This document shows, in pieces, positions 1-13,400 of a DNA stretch of 64,000 nt (within the stretch, counting starts at the first letter, position 1; every line of letters starts with the position of its first letter). The stretch covers positions 10,147,806 through 10,211,805 of the forward strand of contig NC_134648.1 in the NCBI RefSeq assembly GCF_030463565.1, given 5' to 3'. Both the position numbers and the translations under genes were made by a program. The DNA comes from Pelecanus crispus (taxonomy: Eukaryota; Chordata; Aves; Pelecaniformes; Pelecanidae). A model generated the notes under the pieces. That model saw only the letters and a program-made list of their open reading frames with translations. It was not told the DNA's origin and made no database searches.

Positions 1-3000
1 CTGTTTGAATGATAAACTTGTCAGGGAAAGGTCCATTTCTTCCTGTGTTTGCTGAACACTAGCACAGTGAGATCTCACCTTAATTAACAATGATTTTGAA
101 AACAATAACGACACCTCCAGCGCAGTGGCTGCTTCTCGCAGCTGGAGCTTTGATTGAACAACTCGGAGAGTGCTCCATGCCAGCTGCTAAATTGCCAGTC
201 CCACCTCCTACAGACCATGGCTCTCGATGGATGGCAGCTACCTGAGCACTGACTCAATGCCTCTCAGCTCCTGAAACTCCACAAAAAGCACCAGAACTGG
301 CACATCTGGAACGATACGGGTCAGTGTTCCCATTGCCAAAGGAGCAGCCGCAGGCGTGAGGGCTGCAAGCCCTTTCCTGGATCCAGCTCCATGTTGAGGA
401 AATTGGTGAGGACATGGAAAAAGGCACTCTACACCTCCAGTCGTTGCTCTCCAGAATTACCAATCCAGCATTTTAGGAAATTAATAGTTTCAGGTTGGTC
501 CCGTTCCTCTTTTAATGCTCTGATTATCTCAACAGAACAAAGTATGTGCAGGTATCTCAGATACCCTGTGAAAGAACAGTCAAAAGTTCAAATTCTGACT
601 CATTTTATTCAAAACAGAACAGGAATCTACAGCATGGGCTGAAAGCTTAGGCCACCAGGAGCATGCAAAAAGATGCTTCTTTGGGAGGGTTTGAGGATTT
701 GATGAGTACACTTGGTATAGATCCACCAGTCACAAGTTACCTTCTTCCACTACATTCCTGGATCTGAGTTATTCCCCACATTAGCGGATAATAAATAATC
801 TGGTTTTAGTGTTTATAGAGATACAGGATACTTTAAATTCATATCTACTGAAGCAGCTTTGATGAAACTGTTCTCTGTAGATTAAGGTAAGCAACTGGTA
901 TCTCAAATGATGTTGAAGGGTGTCTGGTTTTTGCCTGTAAGGAATGCTGACTGGCTGTTTGAGACCTACGGTTAGAGAAGAATTTTTAAATCTTATTTTC
1001 AGTCATGTTCAGTCATCCAGTAGTGTATTGGATTTGTTGCATACTCCTAATCGTCACTGCACTATTTTCTGAAACCTTTTACACTTGCTTGAGGTCAGCC
1101 TGATGAACAAGAGGAAGGGGACTGTGAGTAATTTTCTGTTTATGGCATTTCCTTAGTCATGTGGGAATGGTTGTTTCTGCTGAAGTAAATGCTGATGGTA
1201 TTTACATATGAATTTAGGCTTCAATGTCCAAACATGTCAACATTTCATTAAAAAAGAGCATTTCAGTGGTTATTTACTCTTTTAACTCCCTTCTGCCGAG
1301 TCCAAGGAAGGAACTACTGCACTTACTGAACTAATCTGCGTTTACTGCTAATCCTGAGGGCCACGGGTAAGACGCTGTGTTCCCACTAGCAAGGTGGGAT
1401 AGCACTGGTGGGCTTTGGACATAGGGCATTTCTCAGCTAAAACATCCCACAGAAAGACATTCCCAGTGAGGGTGTTTAGTTAAAGGAAGTACAGGATACA
1501 GGAAAACAATTTCTGTACATCTCACACAGAGCAATTTGCTGCTGAAGTAGTTGTAGTATTCTTGGCACAGCTGGTCTTTGTGCCTGAGATTGCCTCTCAA
1601 ATATTAAGGGTCAAGTTCGTGAAGAAAAGGCAAACACGTCTTCTAGAAATTAGTTTTAAAAAATTCAAGGAAATCACACTTGTATACTTGAGTTGAAGGC
1701 GTGCAGGAGTTTTCCTACCAAAAGAAAAAGAACAGAAAAAAAAAATCCAGGTAAAATAGATTGGGTCAGAGCATGGCAGATAGCGCTATACCTGCCTGAG
1801 TGAGAGAGGTGCTCGTTCAGAGACTGCCTTCGGGAAGGGGAGAGCACAGCCGTATAAAGGACCAGAGATGAGGAACTTGCACCACTGTAGCCTGGGTGAG
1901 ACATCTCCTTTCTCTGCAGCCTCCTCTGAGACTGTCTCTGGGCTCGTACTAGGCTAAATTATCCTTTATCCACTGTTCGGACAAGCAGCTTCATTTTGTG
2001 GCCCTTGTCACCAGAGCGTTTGAGACTTCTGTAGTCGTGGCTGGATCACATATGTAAAAGATAGGAAAGACTTATTTTTACAGTTAATGGTCTCATCCGT
2101 GATCACTCTCACACTGTCGTCTTCATTCACAGTTTGAGGCTAGGTTGGCAGCTCCAAGAGGAGTTGAGCAGAAGATGGGCAACCGCTGTGAACTTTCTCT
2201 TTCAGATGTTAGTGAAGCCTAAACCCTCACACCCATAAATTGCTTAGTAATACCTCGCTCATTCTCTTCCTGTCCTGCCTAAAACCCAAATACCCAAAAA
2301 CCAGGAATCCACAGTAAAGATTTTTAGATTCCATAAATTAATCCTCAGAGTTTATCAAGAGACTAATGAAATAATGTTTCAAAAAGAGCCAGCAGGCTCT
2401 TCCCTTCTCCCTCCTTAAACATAACTTTCAATAGTTTTAGATTTGGAAAGGTCTGTGACAAAAGATCTGGAATGGAAAAAGAAGCAAAGAAGAGCAAAGT
2501 CCAGGCTTTGAGCTGACATTTTAGTGTCAGTCCTACATACATGCAGCGGGCTATAAAGGGAACATCTGCATCTCCTAACTGTTGTCACAAGAAGAAAGGC
2601 CAGTAATGTTCAGTAAGTCTGAAATGGAGATACGATGCCAATAGGTGTCTGAAGTGCATCTCTGACCGCAGATGATGCTCTTAAGAGCCTCTCAGCAGCA
2701 GCTATAACTGACTCACTTTGACTACTCCCTTTTAAAAAGAGGAGTTATTGCAGAAAATGGAAAGTCTGAAGATGTAAGTTCTATGGACCCCTTTTGGGTG
2801 AAAAGAAATTATTATATTGTTATTAAAATAACAATTACTTTTGCAGGTGTGAGGTATATACAGTGTGTATAGCACCATGTAACACACATAATATTTCTGT
2901 TTGATCTTGAGGTTAAATCAGTGAAAATTCCTTTCTGGATTCTGGGAGCAGGAGGAAGGAAGAAAGGAAGGAAAAATGAAAGAACATTCAAAGATAGAAA

Positions 3001-5569
3001 AAATAAAAATCTAGACTTAGAAGACAGTGCCTGTTTCCACATTTTCTCCAACACACATTGCTGTAGATTTGAAACTGTCTACAATACCTTGTCTATCATT
3101 TTAGCATCTGTTAGCAATATACCAGTGTTGGTCTTCTAAAGGGAAATAGCCTGGTTGATTCCTAATGACTTGGAATAGGAAGAATACATGGGAGAAATTA
3201 GAGGAAAAACTATGCAAGAGTGTAAACACAGAATGTAAGTGTTCTGGGCATATTCTCCAGGTTTCAGGTATTATCATCAGGTTTGATGCATCAGTTGGGG
3301 AAGCAGCAGTAGCTCTTCTTTTGAAACTTCTCCTGAATTGCCTTCATGTGTATGCATTTTCCTTGAGACTAAAAAGTCTCTGTGTTGAATGTAGTGATTT
3401 TGGTTGCTCTCTAGGAAAGTCTTTGTACACGATATACCTACTGATGTGTTTTCCTAAGTGCTCATGCAGATGGGTGGTGATAAAAAATTCCTGAAGCAAG
3501 CCAATATAAATTAAAATCTATTCATATACCAGGTAATAAAAACCCAACAGAACTATCCTGCATCACTCTACTGTTTAGTGATATGATAATCTCACTGCAG
3601 TGTCTTTAGCTGAAAATAAGTAAGAAGTCTTTAAATAAATTGGTGACCTGTGTTTGAGAGGTGTGGATTTTTTAAATTAAACCTTATATAGCTACTAGCT
3701 AGGATAACAAAAGAAGATTGTTATATAAATATGTGTAACTCACAGAGACAGATTTTTTAAGTGTTAGTAAGTCAAAAGAAAGGCTAAACACTTAAATGCA
3801 TGGAAATTAAAATGTCAAAAAACAGATTCCAAAGGAATGGGAAACAAAGATGTATTAGTTTTCTGTGGTATTTCTTAAACAATGAAATAACTGAGGCCAG
3901 CAAAATATGTCAGCAACCAATGCAAACATGGTAAGAAAAGAGTTGAAACTGGAAGTTTATCCTTGCGAACAGTTTGTTACCAAATAGTTGTTCTTTGTTT
4001 TGAGAATAAAAAAAGTGACTTAGATTATATGATGTTGTTCGTCACTGAAGTTCTGAAAAGCTGATTTAAAAGAAAGCATTACAGACTTGCCTAGTTCTTT
4101 GTGTAGTTTTCTTTTAATCTGAATAGTAGCTTTGGCAGATAAATGTATCAGTGATGAAAATTTGGATTTTTGTAGGGGTCATGGATAGTTAAGAAAGGGA
4201 ATGCATTTTTACAGTTTTCTATCATTGCAGTACCTCTTTGATGTGAGGTCTTTAAACTGAAATTTTTAGGGGTAATTTTAAGAAATCCTTAAAACTGATG
4301 GGTTTTGTTTTATTTAGCATATTCTGGTCTCACCTTCCATGATACTGTAATTTTAAAAATGCTTCTCTGATCTTGTGGTAAAACATCTTGGCTGAATGAT
4401 TTTAAGACCAATACAGGCTTGATTGTTGTAGCGGTTCAGTATTCTCAGCTAGGTTTGTCTGAATTTCTTGATGCTCACCAACTCGGAAAGTCTCAAACTC
4501 TATTTTTTTTTGTACTGAGTGTAGCTGCTGAATTAGATATTCACATAAAAGCAGACTTGAAAAAAACTGTCCATTGTTGACTGGCAGTCCATAAACATAC
4601 TTGAAATTGCCCAGCTTTTGCTCAGAGCAGTTTGTAACAGAGATGTTTTCAAAGCTGCAACCTGCTGAATTTATCAATACGTTTCCCTATGCCAGGTTTG
4701 ATATCCAAAATTCATTGCTATTTAAAAAGAAAAGTTTGACTTATTGGAGAATTAGTGCTTGGGCTCTAAATTGGCTACAGGCAGTGGTTTTTTGCTAGGC
4801 AAATAAATGGGAGCGTTGATTAGACATTTTATGGGGTGCTGTTTGTGGCTCTACTGCTATTTAAAAAAAGCACTATTTTCGATACCTACCTTTTATTTTC
4901 CTTGGCTAATGAAACACCTATAAAAAGCTTATGGAGTCCTGTCACATAATTAATGTGAAATTATTCAGTTATTTTCAAAAGGAATTTTACCAGATTGTCA
5001 CCTGCCAAGAGCTCTGAGACACCTTTATGTTTTACTGAGAAGCCATATACAAAAATCCTCTTGACCAGCTTGGGCTGTTCCTGAGCACATGCAGCATTTC
5101 CTCTGGTCATCTCACATCCAAAAGAATAGTGCAGGTTGGAGAAGGGTAGTGCTTGGCCATAAGAAGGAGTACAGAACATGGAAAAAATTGTGTTGGTAAA
5201 AGATTTCTAGGCATTTACGTCACAAAAGAGTCCATGGTATCGAATTTATCTTTGCGTAAGGTGGGCCATAAGATTTCTCTTTGGTTTAGTGACCGATACA
5301 AATGTGGCAGCTCTGGGTAACCTTTGAAATACCATGTGATCCTAATTAAAATTTTTCAGGGGCTGAGCAGTTCACCACAATTATTGGTGAAGTGCGTTAC
5401 TATCATGTTTGGAAATGTATATAGTTTCAAAACTGAGTTTGTCCCACTGTGTTTTCTAGCTACCCTATCTACCCAACTGAAGAGCTCCAAAATCTCTTTT
5501 CCATGCATAGCTACTTGTACACTGTGATCAAGTCATGCCTTTCGCTTTGAGTTCTCAGATGGTTCAATC
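1..5569. other. Non-coding, nothing recognised
   Basis: AT-rich unique-looking sequence. It holds short poly-A and poly-T runs (near 1735 and 4502) and a purine-rich GGAAGGAAGAAAGG patch at 2948-2980. Open frames are short (109 residues at most) and without domain features. Confidence 0.6.
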
Positions 5570-6505
5570 AAAGGCATATTTTCCATGTCTTTCGTCATTC
5601 TTGTGAGTCCTCTTTTGAAGTCTTGCCAAGTCTGATGTCCCTCTGGAACTGCAGCCTCCAGAGCTGGTCTGGTATTCCTGGTTCATCAGGAACAGGCATC
5701 AACATCAGTGTCAGATGTATTATAATTTTGTTGTTGTAGTGCTGATCTCCCCGTATGTAAAAATTGAATTAAAGGTACTCCTGTAGGAGTTCCCATTGAT
5801 CTGATTATTCACGTCTGCTTCCAAGATTTATTTTTTTTTTTTTTAGAGTAAGTCTACTCTGCAGACTTTGGTATAATCGAGAGAAGCAAGATTAACAACC
5901 CCCGAAGCTACAATGCTTCTCCTACTTGTGGAAGCTGCAGTCTGCCTAGTAGACATAACCCTTCATCATTGTTCCCCTCTGTAGACACTCTTATCCTGTG
6001 AAATTGGTCTATAGTCTTTATTTCCAGATATGTGATCTGATACTTGACTGCATCAGCCTGCCTGCTTCATTGTTCATCACCTTTCCAGTCGTTATCCAAG
6101 AACTTTTATCAGAGATAGTTTTGACTTCCTCCAGGTTACTGATAAAAATATTGAGTGCAAGGCTGAGAATCAGTCCCCACGGGAGTCTATTAGAAGCATT
6201 GCTGCTCAATTTAATCATTTAAAATCTATTGCATATGCACCATATTAATTTTATATTTTATTAATCAAATCGTGCAATATAAAGTCAAATGCCTCGTTGA
6301 AATCTAAGAATATTAGATCGAATTTGTAATCTGATAGAAATATAAAATTAATTTAAAGTGATTCATTGTCCATAAAAATTCATGCCTGGGCATTAATAAT
6401 TATTCCATCCTCTTTTTGTTCGTCATTAATCAAATTCTTTCTCTGCTAATCCAGTCCATCATCATCAGCAATATCAAAATCTCTATTTGACAATTCTCAT
6501 TTACC
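5570..6505 (-). mobile_element. Ancient CR1/L3-type LINE fossil, reverse-transcriptase part
   Basis: On the minus strand, 6218-6018 reads through a degraded version of the CR1-clade RT block: LPWGLILSLALNIFISNLEEV-like text lines up with the family's SGVPQGS..LGP..FNIFINDLEE region, with the catalytic-side residues worn away. The flanks keep the same colinear order in antisense. About 6275-6320 resembles the stretch around KAFDTV. About 6365-6450 resembles the part beyond that. About 5590-5700 resembles the later block encoding the FQYCAPVW-like segment. Stops and indels are frequent. It is far more diverged than the CR1 at 20053-21172, so it belongs to an old amniote wave of insertion. The ends are approximate, and the middle (5720-5990) is only weakly alignable by eye. 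An L2/L3 assignment is an alternative. Confidence 0.6.
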
Positions 6506-7559
6506 CTGTTTAAATGTCACAATATTATAGAACAAAGATAAATACTGTTCTTTGTTTGCTTTGTCTCCTAGCACTAGGAATAAGGGGACAATCAGCAATT
6601 GAGAAAAAAAAAAAAAGCCTGATTCAAAACCAGGCAATGCTGCTTCACACTCCCTCTAGCTGTAGGACTCACTGCCAGAAAAATGGGTACTTTAAGAACC
6701 CCCAAAATGTAGGTCTGGTGCACTCTTTGTTAGTGCCTGGCTGCACCGACTCATGGAGAGTGGATGGATCCTGTTTGGTTCAGGATTGCATTTCCTATAT
6801 TCCTGTATGGACAAACAGAATATCCAAAATTTGAATAATTAGCACTAAAAGAGTAAAAACTATCAGAAGATGCATGGAAAATAAGGTCCTGGAAAGCCAA
6901 ACACTACTTGGTTGTAGGGGACACTTCTCCTGAGGGCTTCATACCTTACTCGTGTTTCATGAACAGCCATGGAGACACCTGGAAGTCAACGTACGTCCAT
7001 GTGTCCCTGGTGTCTGCACACAACCGGTGCTCAGGGCTGCGCGGCCTTCCCGGCCGCACCGGTGCGGCTGAAACTTGAGATCAATTTGTCAAGCCAAGTG
7101 CTGAGAGCTGTGCATAGGAATGAGTTTAAGAGAAGAGGGAATTAGGGATTAGGTAAAGAGAAGGGGACAAACATACTGCGTTGAATCGTCTTTCCAGTTG
7201 CAAGCTGTCTAATACTCTTTGCTTTGTAGGTATTTCAGGCAGATGTAATGGGATGCTAGGTGAGCACTGTTAAGACTTTATTCCTTGAATGCAGCTAAAG
7301 AGTTGGGGTGTTAGGGTTGTATTAGATAGAGCTCGACCTCTTGAGCTTCTTGCTATAATTTATTTGGGAGCTGGAAATACACTGGTGAAAATCCTGGCCC
7401 GGGTGGAGCCCACGGAAACTCCACTGCTGGTTTTCACATGGGTGAGATGTCAGTTGGTTTGTTTTCCTTTTGTGATGACATTGGCTTCCTTCTTTTTGCA
7501 GCGTGGGTCTCGGTGTCCTAGGTGGGAGACTGGAATGGCGTTTTAATATTAATCTCCTT
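6506..7559. other. Non-coding, with a small CpG-rich patch at 7020-7075
   Basis: Mostly AT-rich. The patch at 7020-7075 contains several CpGs and two ACCGGT palindromes within about 45 bases. It is too short for a CpG island, and no gene start is visible beside it. Confidence 0.5.
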
Positions 7560-8240
7560 TTTGTCCTCTAAAAGGCCGCAAGCCAGCCGCTGCAATTAAT
7601 GAAACTCTTCGAATGCTCGAAGGGAAACACATATAATGCTTATCTGAAATTAGACTACAGTCCTCCAACACGCTGCAGAATGCTGATCCCAGTTAGATGA
7701 ACTGGCTGGGCAGTGTGTATTTTGTTGAAAAGCCAACAGCTCATTTGAAAAATCAGTGATGAATTAAAAGTAATAGATAATGGGAACAGGACTGAGATAA
7801 TAAAGTATGAAATATTCAAAGTTTATCAGATATTTTAATATATCCAATATTTTCAGTGTAATGCAGATAATTAAAATCACCCCGAAGAGATAATCTTACA
7901 GGAACATATTCTCGGAATGCGATTTGTTTTCAACAGTATTAACTGTAGGCTACAATAATGTAGCATATTATGCAGAGTATATGTAGGATAGATTTCTGTA
8001 GCTATTATTACAACTGTCCAATCAACGAAATCTCTCTGTATAATTTCTACAATTATTTAACTGATAATTTGATTCTAAAATTGTCTTTCTAGGCAATTAT
8101 TGCTGAAATCAATGCTATCTACTTACGCACACACAGAAAAATTCTTAACATCATTGTAACCAGCCTAAATTCGCTATATTGATGTTGAATTGTTTAAACT
8201 ATTTGGGTATTTCCATGATTAATTAGACCTAGCCATGGGT
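7560..8240. promoter_or_regulatory. AT-rich block, candidate conserved non-coding element
   Basis: The block is dense in TAAT/ATTA homeodomain-type cores (CAATTAATGAAAC, GATAATTAAAATC, TAATTAGACC). It begins with a small perfect hairpin, CTTCGA-ATGC-TCGAAG, at 7607-7622. It has no repeat signature and no open frame. The texture resembles vertebrate developmental enhancers, but this is inference from composition only. Confidence 0.3.
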
Positions 8241-10314
8241 ATCTTAGCTTTCAGATCTGGCGTGGTCCTGCTCGCGCAGGAAGCAAAAGGAGGAATCCCA
8301 GGGACCTCAGCGGGTGTGGACTGAGTCTCTGATCTGTGAGTGGGGTCTGCAGTATGGGCTGTTTCTCCTGTGAAATACCACTACGTTTATAGAGATACAC
8401 CTGGGAAAAGGGTTTTCAGAAGGGGGAGTTTTGCCTGTTTGTACTACAATAATGACCAAGGCAAAAGGCAAAACCGTTATGGAGGGCATTAAATATATAG
8501 GATGACACTGATGCTCTCCTAAAGCGCGTGCTTAAACAAATTGAAGTTGCCATTTTAAGGTGCCCACCAAGTTGTGCTGCTAATCTGCTGAGCCCCTCGG
8601 TGACTAGGACAATGTAAATAAAACACAGTAAGCAATAATTTGGAAGCTAAACAGCTGTAGTGCGATATTGGAGTTATCTATGCCTTCTTAAAACTGGTTT
8701 TCCCCCTTAAATAAGTGGCAGGTTGTTTCAGTAGGTATAATTGTTGGCCAGACAAGAGAGTACGAAGTTACCTGCATTAGTCAAACAGGTGCAGTACTGA
8801 GACATCTGTGCTTCTGCTCTGTGTGGATATGACATTTTCAGGAATACTACGAACTTTATTTCAGTTCAGAATGGCATGTAATTGTTGTTTTGATGTTGTT
8901 GACTTCTCTTTCTAGAAGGAAGAGAAAAATACAGTGATAAGTGTATTTTAGGTCTTCTCACTCATGCTTTTTTTTGTTTTTAAATCCAAATACGATTTGG
9001 TTGAGAGTGAAGACAATCAAGTATATTGAGTCATGCTTCTCTTTTTATAAAATGTTAGGTCTCTCTGTGGTCTCTCTTGGTCCCTTTGCTTTTGTAGAAA
9101 AATCGTTTGGGAGTAATTAACTTAAAAAAATGCATACTTCTTACCTCACATCATCCACTAGTAAACTACCAGGTTCTTAAAACAGTAAGTCAGTTGGTGT
9201 GCGTGAAAGCTGCTGTGAGCAGCAAATGCCACCTTTTCAGTATCTGTGTGTATATTTGGGCGTTCCAGCCTATCTTGGTAGAAATAACATGGTTTTGCCC
9301 TTTAAGCACTGAATGTGTACTTCTGCAAAGAAAGATTTGTTAATTACAGAGCACCTTCCTTCTTTACAGTCTTTTAAATATCAGAAGAATGTAATTCTTC
9401 CTCTTCGATACTATTTAAACATATGAAAAGTTAAAAAAACCATGATAGCAATTATATAATTATAAGTAATGCTCTTTTATTACTCTATTCCTGCATGAAG
9501 TAAGACTTATTCCCACCAGAGCAACACTTATAAGCCTTTTGTTATATCAGTACTCCTCTCAATGATAATATTGGCATTTATTCTTGTAAACAATTGAAGG
9601 ATGGCCATTTTAGCTGATGCCACAGTCTCCTTAGGGAAACTATTTTTTACAAATATTACCACTGCACCTTTGATAATTTCCATGTCTAAAAGGGAAGCAT
9701 AATCTCATTTTGGAGCAAAGAATGTACTTTATTTGCTTTCTATTTAATACAAGTGGATTCTTATAACTGAGGTGGCAATATGATTTGGAAAACTTAGATT
9801 AAATGGAGTTTTACGCACGAGTTTATTTTTTGTTCTTAAAATATATACTGACAGTGTTGATAGAGTGGCATTTACATGAGGTTTCTGGTGCAGGTTTTTG
9901 TCAGTGGGGTATAATAGGGATTATTTTTAAGTACTTGCCAATGTGTACATATCCCATTGTGTGGTAAAAATTGTTCTTAGGAGTATTTTTAGGCTCGCTG
10001 GTTAAGCTATCTTTGCTAGAGAAAACACAGTAATATTCAGGAAAAGAGATAGTGAAGTCACTTAAACAAGTGTCTCCTGTGGCTCCCCCAGCACTTTTAG
10101 GGGGTTTGTATTCTGTCAGCTGGGAAACCGGGGTTCTTCGGCTTCTTGAAGAAATAGTAAATACTTTTGGAATATTTTGGAATAAAAGAGATTAACATTC
10201 GCAGGGTGGCATCTTTTTTTTTGTACTGGACCTCATGTTTAAACGTGCAGTTGTCACTTATTGCACAGCTCCTGATTACAGAGACTTTAAGAGATAAAAT
10301 TATGGACACTTATT
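8241..10314. other. Non-coding, nothing recognised
   Basis: AT-rich sequence with scattered TAAT cores and no repeat family I can name. No open frame exceeds 80 residues. Confidence 0.55.
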
Positions 10315-10456
10315 CATATCATAGAATCATAGAATGCTTTGGGTTGGACGGGACCTTGAGAGATCATCGAGCCCAACCCCCCTGCAGTAAGCAGGGATTG
10401 AACCTGTGAACTTGGCGTTGTTAGCACCATGTTCTAACCAACTGAGCTAACATATC
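10315..10456. repeat. Candidate target-site duplication CATATC around the SINE
   Basis: CATATC is present at 10315-10320 and again at 10451-10456, immediately outside the SINE ends. Six bases could match by chance, but the placement exactly at both predicted ends supports a real insertion boundary. Confidence 0.5.
10321..10450 (-). mobile_element. tRNA-Ile/CR1 composite SINE (TguSINE1-like)
   Basis: Read on the minus strand from 10450, the element opens with TTAGCTCAGTTGGTTAGA, an A-box and D-arm of tRNA-Ile type. It continues through GGTGCTAACAACGCC, a mutated AAU-type anticodon arm, then the B-box GGTTCAATCCC, and then switches to a CR1 3' tail (GGGTTGG..TCGATGATCTC..CCAACCC) ending in two ATTCTATG-type repeats. 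This head-tail fusion defines TguSINE1, a SINE of passerine birds mobilised by CR1. The first about seven bases of the tRNA are missing. The hexamer CATATC occurs on both sides (10315-10320 and 10451-10456), a candidate target duplication. It is not a functional tRNA because the acceptor 3' half is replaced by CR1 sequence. Confidence 0.85.
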
Positions 10457-13400
10457 CTCAGCTTTAAAGAATTCATTTACTTTAACTAGCATTTGTGTTC
10501 ACCGCATTGGCAGTGGTGACATTCGATGAGCTTGGGCTTTTAAAATCTGTGTTATTGCGCATTTTGCTTCCAAAACTTCATGAATTGTAGGAGCATCACC
10601 AATGCTGAGTTAGTAATACGTTCATAGATCTTACTGTATTGAAAACCATTTATTTTCTTTATGTATTTGTTGTGAAACAGTTATCAAGGCCTAGTTCTCT
10701 CACTGTAAAACCAGAGGAGAGAGAAGGCACCTATCCATTTTACTGTGACTTATTTCTCTACCCGCTGTTGCTTTCGCTGAGTTAATCTCAGTGTAAAACA
10801 TCAATTTTTCATCTCCACTGTATGTTAACTTTGGTTGACTCAGTTTGGACAATCTGTGTAGTCCCAGTGCTATATCTCCGCTGCAAGTTTACAGTGTTAG
10901 CCATCTCAGTGTAATAGCTCTTTTTTGGGAGGTTTTGCAGGAGAGGCAATATAGATCTGAATGTATTTCTTCTCAGCACCATCTGCAAGCAGGGATGCTC
11001 TCTGAAGGCAGCGGGCCACCGAGACCTGGCCACCAGCACGGTCATATCAAACATCTCCGTAAGACCCAGAGAGGCTGCTCCTTTCCTGGCATCATAAGTT
11101 TCCATTTCGGCATTGTGTTTCTACATCCACTCAGGCAGAAACACGTTACGCATTTCTAAATTGACATATTTACCTAATTGTTTTTAATAGGTGTTTTTTC
11201 AGGCCAGCTGATTCGTACACTTTCCTGAGCATTTAATTTGATTTCTACATTAATTCCATATCAGGGAGTAATTAGAATAGACAAAGAAAGAACAAGTAGG
11301 ACTTAAGTTATGAAACAAAACTGCCATGTGAATTTATTGCCCGTGGTTCTTTGGGACCCAGTCATCTGCTACAACTTCTTTTAATAGCTCCTTCTGACTT
11401 TAATGTGATCAAAACAAATGTAGCGTTTTGTTCTTGAGTTACATTCAGATCGTGCTGCTTAGTTGTTGGCACAAAACCCGTTGAAAAGGGATGGGAGCGC
11501 TGGCCCTGAATTTTGGTATACCCAAACCACCGGGGATGTATTGCAGAGCCTGCCTAAAGCCCTCTGATACGTGGCTATCCTCCCTTAGTCAATTCACTAA
11601 GGGATGGTGCTGGCAGAAATCTTTAACAAAAATATTATTGAATTCTATGGGATTTTGTAAATGCATCAATTTTCAATACAACTGGAAAGAAACACTAGCT
11701 AACATTTTGTAATGTTTTGCTTGCTTTCCCAGAGAAACAAAAGTAAAGAAATGGATTTTACCTTCCTTTCTTTTCCCAGTCCATTTGAAACACTGACAAA
11801 CATACAGCCCTCCTCAGTAACTTTTTAATCCTTTGGCCGGTTTCCATCAGGTTTGTCAGAGATAGAGATGTCTGCCGTCTCAGGTTCTTCCTGCTCTCAT
11901 ATAAATCTGTGCCTGCAAAGATGGAAGGGAGCTGATAACAAATGCTCTCCCTTTAACAACCGTTTCCCGATGCTCCCGATCAGCCAGCTGATGGATGTGT
12001 CGGAGCCAGCTGTCTCGGGGGGCAGGCCGGGGGCTGCCATCTGAACACGTGGGAAGGGTTGGGGTTTCTGGGGTACACTGTGGGGCTGTGGGGCTCGGAG
12101 GCATGGGTGGTGGGAGCTGGCAGCACGGGAGAGCCGGGTGAAAAGAGGGGATGGGGCTTCTGAAGGTATCGGCGGGGCAGCTGGGATTACTGTGCTAGGA
12201 GGATGCCTTCCCCAGCAACTCCTGGTTTATTGTGGCAGAAGGAGCCTGGCCCTGGCCCTGACCCTGGCAAGCAAACCTGAGTTTTGCTGTGGTGCTGAGT
12301 AGGGAGCTGTGAGCCACTTCTGGGCTTAGGGACAGAAAGCGATGACAAACATCTGCCATCGCTTCTATGGAACCAGCCGCTCTAAGTGCAACTCAAAACA
12401 CATCATCAACACGGTCGTTGATTCATCCAGCCAAAAGAAGGTACCAAGAAATACAAATTAACTCTTAAAAACTCTGTCCTATATCTCCAGGCTTTTCTTA
12501 TTTGAAACAAAAATCCTGTCAGCACACAGTCTTGTTTATACAAACACGTATACACATGCAACAGTCCTCTTTAATTCCATGTGCATTGTCCTGCTGAGTA
12601 CTCACTTGCAGCTCAAGGTCCTGTATTTATCACTGTGGCGGTAACTGAAACTTTTCAGCAGTTTTCCCCAGTGCTATTGACATTCTATTAAAAAGAGAAA
12701 AAAAAACCCACAAAAACTCCCTCAGGGCGCATTTTTAGAGAAGACACAAAATTATATTCTGTCTTCCAAGGTATCTTGCAGTCCAGATATCAAGTGTCAA
12801 ACATGCAACATCTTTCTGAAAATAAGTTTTGGGGTGGGTTTTTTTTTTTTTCCCCTCTCTGAGGGATTATTCAGAAATTGCTAACTAGTATCAAGTTTAT
12901 GGGTTCATCTCATAAAGAGGTGATGCAGATCACTGGTGCTTAACCTTTTCTTTGGAGAGAAAAAAAAAGCAGCCACAGTCCAATCTGTAGTTTTCAGATT
13001 AGTGATTTACATTGTAACAAAGTATGATTTAACATTTTATAGTAAAACAAGATGAAATGAACTAAAGTTTGGTGCAAAAAGAGCAATATGTTGCAGTGGG
13101 AGCTTGCAGAAATCGCTTAAGAGTAAATGGCAAGTCAGGCTCTTGGAAGCTTCTGTCTCTCACTCATCCCAGGTGCTGCCTCCTGGAATGAAATTAAAAC
13201 CTGTCCATCACTGCCTGGTAGCTGGGTCAGGGCTTGTGAAGGTGCTGCCATGGCTACAAGAGAGAAAAGGGAGGATGCCAGTGAGAACTCACTCCTTTTT
13301 TGAATTTGCTGAAACGTCCCTGTAATTCTCTTGATGTGACAAACTGATGCGGCAGCCTGTAGTGTTACTCCCTGTGTCCTGATAGTAGATGTTTAGATAT

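Noticed and set aside
10391..10450. Possible functional tRNA-Ile gene on the minus strand
   Set aside because: The A and B boxes are present, but the acceptor stem is missing and the 3' part turns into CR1 tail, so it is a SINE head.
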